DNA from: Pseudomonas bohemica
GTDB taxonomy: Bacteria > Pseudomonadota > Gammaproteobacteria > Pseudomonadales > Pseudomonadaceae
Reading direction: 5' to 3'
Assembly: GCF_002934685.1 (NCBI RefSeq)
Contig: NZ_NKHL01000116.1
Location: 1-64,000, forward strand
DNA length: 64,000 nt
Part shown: positions 52,972 to 61,324 of the stretch, in pieces
How the letters are laid out: each line of letters begins with the position of its first letter
Position numbering within the stretch: the first letter of the stretch is position 1
The notes under the pieces: generated by a model
The model's input: only the letters and a program-made list of their open reading frames with translations
Databases searched by the model: none
Told to the model about the DNA's origin: nothing
Translations under genes and position numbers: made by a program

Positions 52972-53970
52972 TCAAACCTCGACCCTCACCGCCCGCCCGG
53001 TCTTGATCGATTCCAGCGCGCAGTTGGCCAGATGCAAGGCCTTCAAACCATCTCGCGCATTGGTTGGCAGCGGCTCTTTGGCGCGCACGGCGTCGATGAA
53101 CCGGTTCAGTTCGTTGCGGTAAGAATCGGCGTAGCGCTCGAGGAAGAAGTTCTCCAACGGTTGGCGCACTTCGGTCTGAGTGGCACTGTAGCTGCGCACG
53201 GTGCTGGGGCGATGGTTGTCGTTGAGGATCATGCCCCTGGAGCCAAACACTTCCAAACGCTGGTCGTAGCCGTAGACCGCTTCACGGCAGCAATTGATGT
53301 GGCATTGTTTGCCGGAGGCGGTGCGCAGCAGCACCATCACGCTGTCGTAGTCGTCCAGTTGCGCCAGGGCAGGCTCGACCAATCGGCTGGCAATGGCCAG
53401 CACCTCGACCGGCTCTTCCGCGAGCAGAGTGCGCGCAGTGTCGAAGTCATGAATGGTCATGTCGCGGAAGATGCCACCGGAATGCTTGAGGTTGTCCAGC
53501 GATGCCAAGCCCGGGTCGCGGCTGGTGATCACCACCTGACGTACTTCACCTATGTCGCCCTGGGCAATGGCTTTGCGCATTTGCAACGTGTCGGGGTCGA
53601 AGCGGCGATTGAACCCCAGCATGACCTTGCCGTTCAGGCGTTCGACGTCCTCCACCGCTTTAGCGGCCTTGGCGAAATCGAGATCGATGGGTTTCTCGCA
53701 GAGCACCGGCTTGCCCAGTTTGACCGCACGCAGCATGTAGTCGATGTGGGTGTCGGTGTGAGTACCGATCACCACCGCGTCGACATCATCGCGCTCGATG
53801 GCCTCGGCGCAGTCGTAGGCCGCCGCGCAGCCCAGCTTTGCCGCCAGTTTGTCGACGCCTTCGCGCCAGGGGTCGGCGATCACCGACAGTTGCACATCGG
53901 GATTGGCCGCGACGTTGGCGGCGTGGATGTTGGCGATGCGGCCTGCGCCGAGGACTGCGATGCGTAGCAT
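52972..53970 (-). CDS. Inositol 2-dehydrogenase-like (Gfo/Idh/MocA family)
   Basis: 332 aa. The Rossmann nucleotide motif GAGRIANIH is followed by the family EKP motif with Lys93 and the catalytic Asp170 and His174 in GGIFRDMTIHDFD. These match the B. subtilis IolG triad Lys97/Asp172/His176. The rest (LGFNRRFDPDTLQMRKAIAQGDIGEVRQVVITSRDP; FFLERYADSYRNEL) also resembles inositol dehydrogenases and the MocA group. It oxidises a polyol or inositol ring. It starts just downstream of the LacI gene (66 bp) on the same strand and belongs to the island ending at 63292. Confidence 0.85.
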   Translation of the reverse strand: MLRIAVLGAGRIANIHAANVAANPDVQLSVIADPWREGVDKLAAKLGCAAAYDCAEAIERDDVDAVVIGTHTDTHIDYMLRAVKLGKPVLCEKPIDLDFAKAAKAVEDVERLNGKVMLGFNRRFDPDTLQMRKAIAQGDIGEVRQVVITSRDPGLASLDNLKHSGGIFRDMTIHDFDTARTLLAEEPVEVLAIASRLVEPALAQLDDYDSVMVLLRTASGKQCHINCCREAVYGYDQRLEVFGSRGMILNDNHRPSTVRSYSATQTEVRQPLENFFLERYADSYRNELNRFIDAVRAKEPLPTNARDGLKALHLANCALESIKTGRAVRVEV

Positions 53971-54036
53971 GGGTGGATCTCCTGGGATTGTTCTTGTGGG
54001 GGTATCGGGTAGATCGGTTGAACAGCGAAAGCGGTT

Positions 54037-55062
54037 TCAGTGCGCCAGATTGAACGGGGTGACGATCTGCACCGGCGATGCGGGAATCGGATCGACCTTC
54101 CACAATCGATGAAATTGCAGGATGTGCAGGAACGCGTGACGTGCATCGACCTGAAGGTTGTGGTCGATGATGGCGGCGATTTTTTCTTCGGCGAGCAACT
54201 GGCGGTTTTCCTGATCCAGGTCGTGACCGATGAACACGGCAAGGGGCCGGTCCAGGGCGGCGAACGCATCGACGATAGCGCGATTGCCACCGCCGACGCT
54301 GTAGATAGCCTTGATCGACGGGTTGGCCTGCAATGTCTGGGTCACGCGTTCAAGAGTGGGCTCGTACACCCCGAAGCCGCCGCTGATGTCGACCACCCGC
54401 AAGTGCGGGGCACGGCTGCGCAGCCAGGTTCGAAAGCCCATCTCGCGTTCTTCTTCGCCACGAAACAATTCGCTGCTGATGACCACCGCGACGTCTTGAG
54501 CCGCATCATCCAGCCAGCGCGACATCAGGTAAGCGGCGGTCTGCCCGGCCGTGCGGTTGTCCATGCCGATGTAGCCGATGCGTTCGCTTTGCGGCAGGTC
54601 AGACACCAGCGTCACCACCGGAATGCCCGCTGCCGTGACCTGATTCACCGCCTCGTTGATCTGCGGCTCGTCGGCGGCCTTGAGGATCAGCCCCTGACTG
54701 CCTTTGCCAACACAGCGCTGGATCAGGTCGCTCATCTGCTGCGTGTCGATCTCCTGATACAGGTGAAAGCGCGGAAAAACGCGAAACGGCGCCAGGCTGC
54801 CCAGTTGAGCGTGAATGGCTTCCTGCACCGCGTCGCTGAAGCGTGTCGGGGTGTGCAGGATGATGTCGATGTGAAAGGTGCGACCCATTGCCGGCCCGGA
54901 TTTCTCCTGGGCTTCGAGTTCTTCCAACGCTTGCCGGATACGCCGGTGGGTCTGGTAATGCACGCTGCCGCGCTCGTGCAGTACACGATCGACCGTAGCT
55001 TTGCTGACCCCGGCCTGAGCCGCGATCTGCTTGATGGAAAAACGTCTGGCGCGGTCGAGCAT
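54037..55062 (-). CDS. LacI-family regulator 1 (with ribose-type sensor)
   Basis: 341 aa. The N-terminal HTH (SIKQIAAQAGVSKATVDRVLHERGSVHYQTHRRIRQALEELE) is followed by a periplasmic-binding-like effector domain (HIDIILHTPTRFSDAVQEAIHAQLG; GSQGLILKAADEPQINEAVNQVTAAGIPVVTL; GYIGMDNRTAGQTAAYLMSRWLDDAAQDVAVV; VFIGHDL). Its PBP domain is of the sugar/inositol-sensing branch. It is divergent from the SDR gene at 55227, so it is likely to regulate SDR and dioxygenase genes; a 12-bp palindrome lies at 55162. It is followed by the iolG-like gene. The start has AAGGGGA before the ATG. Confidence 0.88.
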   Translation of the reverse strand: MLDRARRFSIKQIAAQAGVSKATVDRVLHERGSVHYQTHRRIRQALEELEAQEKSGPAMGRTFHIDIILHTPTRFSDAVQEAIHAQLGSLAPFRVFPRFHLYQEIDTQQMSDLIQRCVGKGSQGLILKAADEPQINEAVNQVTAAGIPVVTLVSDLPQSERIGYIGMDNRTAGQTAAYLMSRWLDDAAQDVAVVISSELFRGEEEREMGFRTWLRSRAPHLRVVDISGGFGVYEPTLERVTQTLQANPSIKAIYSVGGGNRAIVDAFAALDRPLAVFIGHDLDQENRQLLAEEKIAAIIDHNLQVDARHAFLHILQFHRLWKVDPIPASPVQIVTPFNLAH

Positions 55063-55161
55063 CCAATCCCCTTAGCCTCTGGTTGAGGTCTTGTTGAGGT
55101 CGATTCGGGTCTCTGTGAAGTGAGCGCAATGCTAGTCTCAGTTCTATTCGTTGTACAGATG

Positions 55162-55173
55162 GAATTTAAATTC
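55162..55173. promoter_or_regulatory. Palindrome GAATTTAAATTC, candidate LacI operator
   Basis: A perfect 12-bp palindrome in the spacer between the LacI1 gene and the SDR gene, flanked symmetrically by ATG and TAT. The best operator candidate for the divergent regulator. Confidence 0.45.
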
Positions 55174-55226
55174 TATTGTGATGACGATTCATCCGCAGCC
55201 AAAAACAACAAAAGCAGGAGAAGGGC

Positions 55227-56084
55227 ATGTCAGGTTTCGATCTTTCCACTTCGTTCACCGGTCAATATTTCATCGTCACCGGCAGCACTCAGGGGCTGGG
55301 CGCCGCGGTGGCGCATACCCTGGCCCGGCGTGGCGCCGCGGGTCTGATCATCTGCGGACGCAGCCGGGACAAGGGCGAGCAGCAGGTTCGGCAACTGGCC
55401 GAACTGGATTGTCAGGCATTCTTCGTCGAAGCCGACATGGAAAACGTCGATGACTGCCGCCGGGTAGTCGCCGCTGCCAGGGAGCATTTCGGCACCGTGC
55501 ACGGGCTGGTCAACTGCGCGGGGATGTCCGATCGCGGCAGTATCATCGACACCTCACCGGAGCTGTTCGACCGCATCTTCGCGGTCAACGTCAAAGCGCC
55601 GTTTTTTCTCATGCAGGAATGCATCAAGCTGATGATCGCCACCCAGGTCGAAGGCTCGATCGTCAGCATCCTCAGCGTGTCCGGTCATGGCGGCCAGTCG
55701 TTCCTCACCGCCTACGCTGCGTCCAAGGGCGCGCTCGCGATCCTGACCAAGAACGTCGCATTCAGCACCTTGCGCAATCGGATTCGCGTCAACGGCCTGA
55801 ATATCGGCTGGATGGACACCCCGCACGAAGACCAGATACAGCGCCAGTACCATGGCGCCGACGACGGCTGGTTGCAGCGTGCCGAGGCTCAAGCGCCGTT
55901 TGGCCGTCTGCTCAAACCGCAGGAAGTGGCCAACAGCGTTGCCTATCTGTTGTCCGATCAGTCGGGCCTGACCACCGGCGCGGTGATCGATATGGAGCAG
56001 GGCATTATGGGCTGCGGCGACGGCTCGACCCCGCGCCCTGATGCGCCGCTGACCCTGGATGGGGTGACCGGAGCAGGCCGGTGA
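55227..56084 (+). CDS. Short-chain dehydrogenase/reductase
   Basis: 285 aa classical SDR. The cofactor motif TGSTQGLG begins at residue 18, NCAGM is at about 96-100, and the catalytic triad is Ser150, Tyr163 and Lys167 (SILSVSGHGG; AYAASKG). It oxidises or reduces a hydroxyl/keto group, probably of a cyclitol or sugar. The ATG has AGGAGAAGG upstream. Its last codons overlap the start of the next gene by 4 nt (GTGA), so both are made together. It is divergent from a LacI regulator. Confidence 0.9.
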   Translation: MSGFDLSTSFTGQYFIVTGSTQGLGAAVAHTLARRGAAGLIICGRSRDKGEQQVRQLAELDCQAFFVEADMENVDDCRRVVAAAREHFGTVHGLVNCAGMSDRGSIIDTSPELFDRIFAVNVKAPFFLMQECIKLMIATQVEGSIVSILSVSGHGGQSFLTAYAASKGALAILTKNVAFSTLRNRIRVNGLNIGWMDTPHEDQIQRQYHGADDGWLQRAEAQAPFGRLLKPQEVANSVAYLLSDQSGLTTGAVIDMEQGIMGCGDGSTPRPDAPLTLDGVTGAGR

Positions 56085-57232
56085 GCCTGTTCGCCAGCGC
56101 GGCAGATATCGATGTTCAGGCGTTCGCCGCGCTGTGCGAACGACAGGTGAATGCCGCTGATTACCCCCATGCCCAGGAGGTGATCAGTCGAGTGGTGATC
56201 TACCACGCGGACACCCTGCGCAACGCCATGTGGCATGAGCGCAGGGCGCTGATGAGCGAACTGCACGGTCTGTTTCGTGACGGCCCCGGGGTGCTGGTGG
56301 TGCGCGATGCTTACCCTGACACGGCAGTGATCGACCGGCACAGCGACGTGTTCCGGCAGATCATCGCCGAGGAGGCGGCGAGCGTGGTGCGCGCCGATCA
56401 CTTCGCCAAGGCCGGGGCCAATCAGCGGATCTGGAATTCCTTGCAGAAGGCCGCCGAGCACTCGCCGGATTCCTTCATCGAGTACTACGCCAATCCATTG
56501 CTCGGATTGCTCGCCGAGGCCTGGCTGGGGCCGTATTTCCAGGCCACGGCGCAGGTCAACGTGGTCACGCCGGGCGGACAGGCGCAGCAGCCGCATCGGG
56601 ACTACCACTTGGGTTTTCAAAGCGACGAGGTGGCTGCGCGTTTCCCGTTGTCGCTGCATTGGCTGTCGCAGAACTTGACCCTGCAAGGGGCTGTCGCGCA
56701 TACCGACATGCCCCTGGAGAGCGGGCCGACCTTGCTGCTGCCGTTCTCGCAACTGTACGAGCCGGGCTACCTGGCCTGGCGTGATCAGCGCTTCATCGAT
56801 TACTTCGCCAGCCACGCGATTCAGCTGCCGTTGAGCAAGGGTGATCTGCTGTTCTTCAACCCGGCGCTGTTCCATGCGGCGGGCACCAACCGCACGGCCG
56901 ATCAATACCGGATGGCCAACCTGCTGCAGATTTCCTCGGCGTTCGGCAAACCCATGGAAACCGTCAATCGCGAGCGGATGATGCTGGCGCTGTATCCGCT
57001 GTTATTGAAGCGAGTGGAGCAGGGCGAACTGGATGATGAGGAACTGCAGGCGGTGGTTGCGATGAGCGCGGATGGCTATTCGTTCCCGACCAATCTGGAC
57101 ACCGACCCGCCACTGCACGGTATGGCGCCGCAGACCGGGCAACAGTTGCTGGAACAGGCGTTGCACGAGCGGTGGGCAATGGACAGGTTTGCTGAGGCGG
57201 TGGCAGCCATGAGGAGCAAGCGCCTGGCGTGA
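56081..57232 (+). CDS. Phytanoyl-CoA dioxygenase (PhyH) family enzyme
   Basis: 383 aa. It is a non-haem iron / 2-oxoglutarate-dependent dioxygenase of the PhyH type. The first iron ligands are His172 and Asp174 in QPHRDYHLG; the distal His265 and the 2-oxoglutarate-binding Arg271 lie in LFHAAGTNRT. Such enzymes hydroxylate or demethylate small molecules. It starts with GTG overlapping the SDR stop. Its substrate is unknown; pairing with an SDR and a MocDEF-like oxygenase system suggests a methylated or amino cyclitol, by inference. A hairpin after the stop faces the convergent LacI gene. Confidence 0.85.
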   Translation: MSLFASAADIDVQAFAALCERQVNAADYPHAQEVISRVVIYHADTLRNAMWHERRALMSELHGLFRDGPGVLVVRDAYPDTAVIDRHSDVFRQIIAEEAASVVRADHFAKAGANQRIWNSLQKAAEHSPDSFIEYYANPLLGLLAEAWLGPYFQATAQVNVVTPGGQAQQPHRDYHLGFQSDEVAARFPLSLHWLSQNLTLQGAVAHTDMPLESGPTLLLPFSQLYEPGYLAWRDQRFIDYFASHAIQLPLSKGDLLFFNPALFHAAGTNRTADQYRMANLLQISSAFGKPMETVNRERMMLALYPLLLKRVEQGELDDEELQAVVAMSADGYSFPTNLDTDPPLHGMAPQTGQQLLEQALHERWAMDRFAEAVAAMRSKRLA

Positions 57233-57249
57233 CTGCCATACGCTGGCTT

Positions 57250-57295
57250 TTGATTCTGATTCTGCCCAGGGGCGTAGGCACGCGGCCAGAATCAA
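57250..57295. terminator. Hairpin between convergent genes, possible bidirectional terminator
   Basis: TTGATTCTG (57250-57258) and CAGAATCAA (57287-57295) are perfectly inverted around 28 nt. It lies between the ends of the PhyH gene and the LacI2 gene. T-runs are short, so termination is uncertain. Confidence 0.4.
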
Positions 57296-57314
57296 GAGCA
57301 CAGCGGCGGGTCGC

Positions 57315-58358
57315 CTAGATATTCTCCGGCGTCACAATCTGCAACGGCACGCACACCCGATGCCGTTGCGGATCTATCTCGGTCACGCTGGGAAGTTCCA
57401 CCATCAGCTGGATCAGCTCCTTGGCGATCAGCTGCGCTTGTGAGTCGATGACCAGTGTCACCAACCCCTTGCGCATGGCTTGACGCGACTCCACCGTCGG
57501 CTCGTGCAGGATCACGCACAGCTGCGGGCGTTGCGGCGTCGCGGCCAATGCGCTGATGACTCCTTCGACTCCGCCACCGGCGACATAGATACCGCGCAGG
57601 TCCGGATAACGGGCCAGCAGATCAAGGGTGGCTTCTTCGGTAATCGCGCCATTGTCCAGGGTGACGATCGCAGGCAACACGCGAAACTGCGGCGCCTTCT
57701 CTTCAAAAAAACTGCGCAGGCCGGCTTCTCGCTGTTCATGCCCGAGAAACCGGTGCCCCCCAAGCATCACCGCCACCGTGCCACCTTGAGCCGGACAGCC
57801 GTGAGCAATCAACCAGCCTGCGGTGCGACCCACTTCATGGTTATCCGTGCCGACGTAGGCGCTCGGCGCACGCGTGCGCAGTTCGGTCAACAGCGACACC
57901 ACATGCACGCCTTGCTGGCGTACCTGCTCGATCGCCTCGATGATCAGCGGGTGCTCGAAACTGACCAGTGCCAGACAATCGCACTGCTGCGACAGTCGAT
58001 GAATCTGCCCCACGATCGACTGCGGCGAGCGATCGTGAATCAGCTCGACATGACAGACAATGTTCGCCGCGCGCGAGTCCCGCGCCTGCTCGACGATAGC
58101 GTCGCTCAGGGTCTTGTAGAAGGTTTGCGAGGTGCCTAGCAGCAGGATGCCGAAGTGGTAGGCGGGCTTCTTTTCATTGATGCGTTGCGAGATCAGCCGC
58201 GCGGCGAAATAGCCCACGGCTTGCGCGGCCGCATGAACTTTTTCCGCCGTTTGCGGATTGACCGGCGCGCGTGCGTTGAGCACCCGATCGACAGTGGCGA
58301 CGCTCAGGTTGGCATGGTGGGCAACCGTGGCAATGGTCGGTCTTTTTTTATTGTTCAT
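57315..58358 (-). CDS. LacI-family regulator 2
   Basis: 347 aa. The HTH (TIATVAHHANLSVATVDRVLNARAPVNPQTAEKVHAAAQAVGYF) has the same TVDRVL signature as the other LacI protein at 54037, and the effector domain is again ribose-type (LVSFEHPLIIEAIEQVRQQGVHVVSLLTEL; AYVGTDNHEVGRTAGWLIAHGCP). The two are probably paralogues that sense related molecules. It is divergent from the mocD-like gene at 58563; a perfect 8-4-8 palindrome lies between the starts at 58412. It is likely to repress the oxygenase operon until the substrate appears. Confidence 0.88.
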   Translation of the reverse strand: MNNKKRPTIATVAHHANLSVATVDRVLNARAPVNPQTAEKVHAAAQAVGYFAARLISQRINEKKPAYHFGILLLGTSQTFYKTLSDAIVEQARDSRAANIVCHVELIHDRSPQSIVGQIHRLSQQCDCLALVSFEHPLIIEAIEQVRQQGVHVVSLLTELRTRAPSAYVGTDNHEVGRTAGWLIAHGCPAQGGTVAVMLGGHRFLGHEQREAGLRSFFEEKAPQFRVLPAIVTLDNGAITEEATLDLLARYPDLRGIYVAGGGVEGVISALAATPQRPQLCVILHEPTVESRQAMRKGLVTLVIDSQAQLIAKELIQLMVELPSVTEIDPQRHRVCVPLQIVTPENI

Positions 58359-58411
58359 AAGCCCTCTTGATCACGGCGCTCTGGCCAGTTCGAGGTGCCG
58401 ATTCTTATGGC

Positions 58412-58431
58412 CTTGATAGAAAACTATCAAG
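58412..58431. promoter_or_regulatory. Perfect palindrome, candidate LacI2 operator
   Basis: The arms CTTGATAG and CTATCAAG are perfectly inverted around AAAA. It lies in the spacer between the LacI2 gene and the mocD-like gene. Confidence 0.6.
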
Positions 58432-58453
58432 CGCAATCAGGGCTGGATGATAG

Positions 58454-58475
58454 CTTGAGAGAGAATACTTTCAAG
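58454..58475. promoter_or_regulatory. Second, imperfect operator-like palindrome
   Basis: CTTGAGAG and CTTTCAAG flank AGAATA. It resembles the perfect site 42 bp away, with two mismatches and a longer centre. Two sites in tandem would allow cooperative or looped repression. Confidence 0.45.
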
Positions 58476-58562
58476 CGCTTGTTGTGGGCATTGCGATCTC
58501 TATAGTTTGAATCAGCGCAATCGTTTATCGACGCGATATTCATCATCCGGAGAACAATAACA

Positions 58563-59705
58563 ATGTCCCAGATATTCTTAGATCCTGATCGTTATGATCC
58601 TCAACGCGCAAAAGATTACAGCCTGACCGGCGAACAGGCACAACGTGCCGAAGAGGCGGGTCTGGTCTCGGCGGTCTGGTACCAGTGCCCGGTGCCGCGC
58701 AAACGCATGAAGGAGTTGATGCAGCGCAACGACGGTCGGGCGATCCGCGATACAGCCATCTGGCTGGGTGCGATGATCCTCAGCGGTTGGGGCGGCTATG
58801 TGTTCTGGGGCAGCGCGGCCTGCGTGCCGTTCTTTCTGGTGTACGGCCTGTTATACGGCACGGCTGCCAACTCGCGCTGGCATGAAACCGGTCACGGCAC
58901 GGCGTTCAAGACCCGCTGGATGAACGACGTGGTCTATCAGATCGCCTGCTTCATGGTCATGTACGAGCCTCAGGTCTGGCGCTGGAGCCATGCCCGGCAT
59001 CACACCGACACCATCATCGTTGGCCGCGACCCGGAGATCGTAGAGCCCAGGCCGCCACGCTTGAACATGATGTTGCTCAAGCTGCTGTCGCTGCCCCATG
59101 TCTACACCATTTTCAAATCGCTGTTTCTGCACGCAACCGGACAGATGAGCGCAGAGGAGAAGACCTTCGTTCCCGAATCCGAATACCCGAAGGTCTACCG
59201 CACCGCGCGGATCTGGCTGGCCCTGCACGCAGCGGTGATCGCCCTGGCGCTCTACCTCAATTCCTGGCTGCCGATGATGTATGTGCTCTTGCCGACCATG
59301 TACGGCGGCTGGTTGAGTTATGTGTTCGGCCTGACCCAGCATGTAGGCCTGGCCGAAGATGAACTGGACCATCGCAAGAACTGCCGCACGATCTATATGA
59401 ATCCGGTGTTTCGTTTCTTTTATTCGGACATGAACTATCACCTGGAACATCACATGTTTCCGATGGTGCCTTATCACGCCCTGGCCAAACTTCATGAAGA
59501 AATAAAAGACGATTGCCCGCCGCCTTATAAAAGCATCGTCCAAGCCTACCGGGAAATCATTCCGACCCTGCTCAAACAGCGCAAGGATCCCACGTACTAC
59601 ATCAAGCGCCCGATTCGCGAATCCGCATCGCAGGCGGCTGCCACACCGGAACATGGGCCAGTTGAGCGCGAGACACCCGAGCCTCGGCAGTCGGCATTTA
59701 ACTGA
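58563..59705 (+). CDS. MocD-like membrane di-iron oxygenase (fatty-acid-desaturase fold)
   Basis: 380 aa membrane protein of the fatty acid desaturase / alkane hydroxylase fold. The three His boxes are complete: HETGH (107-111), HARHH (143-147) and HLEHH (293-297), enough for a di-iron centre. Hydrophobic segments flank them (about 65-105, 120-135, 215-250). The two proteins encoded next, a Rieske ferredoxin and a ferredoxin reductase, would supply its electrons. This trio matches MocD-MocE-MocF, described in rhizobia as an oxygenase system in rhizopine (3-O-methyl-scyllo-inosamine) use. The ATG has GGAGAACAAT upstream. The true substrate here is not proven. Confidence 0.85.
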   Translation: MSQIFLDPDRYDPQRAKDYSLTGEQAQRAEEAGLVSAVWYQCPVPRKRMKELMQRNDGRAIRDTAIWLGAMILSGWGGYVFWGSAACVPFFLVYGLLYGTAANSRWHETGHGTAFKTRWMNDVVYQIACFMVMYEPQVWRWSHARHHTDTIIVGRDPEIVEPRPPRLNMMLLKLLSLPHVYTIFKSLFLHATGQMSAEEKTFVPESEYPKVYRTARIWLALHAAVIALALYLNSWLPMMYVLLPTMYGGWLSYVFGLTQHVGLAEDELDHRKNCRTIYMNPVFRFFYSDMNYHLEHHMFPMVPYHALAKLHEEIKDDCPPPYKSIVQAYREIIPTLLKQRKDPTYYIKRPIRESASQAAATPEHGPVERETPEPRQSAFN

Positions 59706-59750
59706 ACATTCAACGAAGCATCCACCCGCCAAGAACAAGAGAGCACTGCC

Positions 59751-60083
59751 ATGAGCAATCAATGGGTAGAGGTTTGCCACGTCGACGATATCGATGAAGA
59801 AGATGTCATCCGCTTCGATCACGAGCAGAAAACCTACGCGGTGTACCGTTCGCATAACAGCGAATACTTCGCCACCGACGGCCTGTGCACCCATGAAAGG
59901 ATTCATCTGGCCGACGGTCTGGTGATGGACTTCGTGATCGAATGCCCCAAACACAACGGCCGCTTCGACTATCGCAACGGCAAGGCGCTGAACGCACCGG
60001 CCTGCGTCAATCTGAAGACCTATCCGGTCAAGGTCGAAGCGGGCATGGTGTTGCTCGATACCCAAGGGCAGGGCGCGGCATGA
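59751..60083 (+). CDS. MocE-like Rieske [2Fe-2S] ferredoxin
   Basis: 110 aa small Rieske protein. The cluster ligands are Cys46 and His48 (CTH) and Cys65 and His68 (CPKH), with the 16-residue gap normal for Rieske ferredoxins. It lies between the mocD-like and mocF-like genes and carries electrons from reductase to oxygenase. The gap to the mocD-like stop is 45 bp. Its stop overlaps the reductase start by 4 nt. Classic bacterial Rieske ferredoxins of biphenyl-type systems are similar, but the neighbour with three His boxes points to the MocE group. Confidence 0.9.
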   Translation: MSNQWVEVCHVDDIDEEDVIRFDHEQKTYAVYRSHNSEYFATDGLCTHERIHLADGLVMDFVIECPKHNGRFDYRNGKALNAPACVNLKTYPVKVEAGMVLLDTQGQGAA

Positions 60084-61324
60084 ACCTCTCAGAGACCCTC
60101 GTCATTGTCGGCGCCGGGCACGCTGGGGGGCGGGCGGCGCTGACCTTGCGTGAGGCCGGGTTTGCCGGGCGCATCGTGCTGATCGGGGACGAAGCGCACC
60201 TGCCGTACGAGCGCCCGCCGTTGTCCAAGGCGCTGCTCAAGGGCGAGTCTTCGCTGGCATCGTGCAGCCTGTTCAGCGAGGCCAGTTTCATCGCGTCCGG
60301 GATCGAGCACTTGAGCGGGGTTCGGGTGACCGGCATCGATACGGTCCTGCACTCGGTCACTCTGGATACTGGCGTGTCGCTGACTTACAGCAAGCTGTTG
60401 CTGGCGCTCGGAGGGACGTCTCGGCGCCTTGAACTGGCGCAGCATCAGCTCAGTAATGTGCATTACTTGCGCACCTTCGATGAAGCGGTAGAGCTGGAAA
60501 AACGCCTGACCCCCGGCACGCGGCTGGTGGTGGTCGGTGGTGGTTTCATTGGCCTGGAAGTCGCCTCCAGCGCGCGCGATCGGGGGTGCGAAGTGACAGT
60601 GCTGGAAGCCGGTTCGCGACTGGCTGCGCGTGCATTGCCCAAGCGCGTGTCCGAGGCATTGCTGACCCTGCATCGCCGCAAAGGCGTGGTGGTTCGGCTC
60701 GGTGCGCAGATCGAAGCACTGCACGGCGAAGACCGGGTTGAATCGGTGCAGTTGCCCAGCGGCGAGCGGGTGCCCTGCGACGTGCTGCTGGTGGGGATCG
60801 GCATGCAGCCGAGCCTGGAACTGGCCCGTCAGGCGGGGCTGGATACCGGCAGCGGGATCAAGGTCGATAGCTTTTTGCAAACCAGCGCGGCGGACGTCTA
60901 CGCGGCCGGTGACGTGTGTGAGTTCGCCCGTGGCGACGGCGTGTTTCATCGGCAGGAAACCTGGCGCAACGCCGAGGCCCAGGGACGATTGGCCGCATTG
61001 AATATGCTCGGTCATCAGCAGCCGTTCAGCGCTGTACCGGGCTTCTGGTCCGATCATTACGAGTTCGGCTTGCAGACCGTCGGCATGCTGTCAGCCGACG
61101 CGCAGGTCATCGAGCGTGAGGGCGTGGAGGGCGGGTTTCTACTTTTATACCTGGACCGCCAATCGAAGCTGGTGGGCGTCAGTGGCTGGGGTGCCGGGAA
61201 CAGCATCGCCAAGGACATCAAGCTGTGCGAGCGATTGATCGAAAGCCAGTCGGTGTTGCCAGCGGAGCAACTGGCCGATGCCAGCGTTTCGCTCAAAGGC
61301 CTGTTGCGAGGTGCCCATGCCTGA
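60080..61324 (+). CDS. MocF-like FAD ferredoxin reductase
   Basis: 414 aa. The FAD motif VIVGAGHAGGRAALTLREAG begins near residue 8, the NAD motif VVVGGGFIGLEVASSARDRG near 150, and the second FAD motif VYAAGDVCEF near 270, as in rubredoxin/ferredoxin reductases of the Rhodocoxin/BphA4 type. It transfers electrons from NADH to the MocE-like ferredoxin. The start at 60080 overlaps the ferredoxin stop (ATGA). Coupling of the three genes argues strongly that they work as one oxygenase system. Confidence 0.9.
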   Translation: MNLSETLVIVGAGHAGGRAALTLREAGFAGRIVLIGDEAHLPYERPPLSKALLKGESSLASCSLFSEASFIASGIEHLSGVRVTGIDTVLHSVTLDTGVSLTYSKLLLALGGTSRRLELAQHQLSNVHYLRTFDEAVELEKRLTPGTRLVVVGGGFIGLEVASSARDRGCEVTVLEAGSRLAARALPKRVSEALLTLHRRKGVVVRLGAQIEALHGEDRVESVQLPSGERVPCDVLLVGIGMQPSLELARQAGLDTGSGIKVDSFLQTSAADVYAAGDVCEFARGDGVFHRQETWRNAEAQGRLAALNMLGHQQPFSAVPGFWSDHYEFGLQTVGMLSADAQVIEREGVEGGFLLLYLDRQSKLVGVSGWGAGNSIAKDIKLCERLIESQSVLPAEQLADASVSLKGLLRGAHA

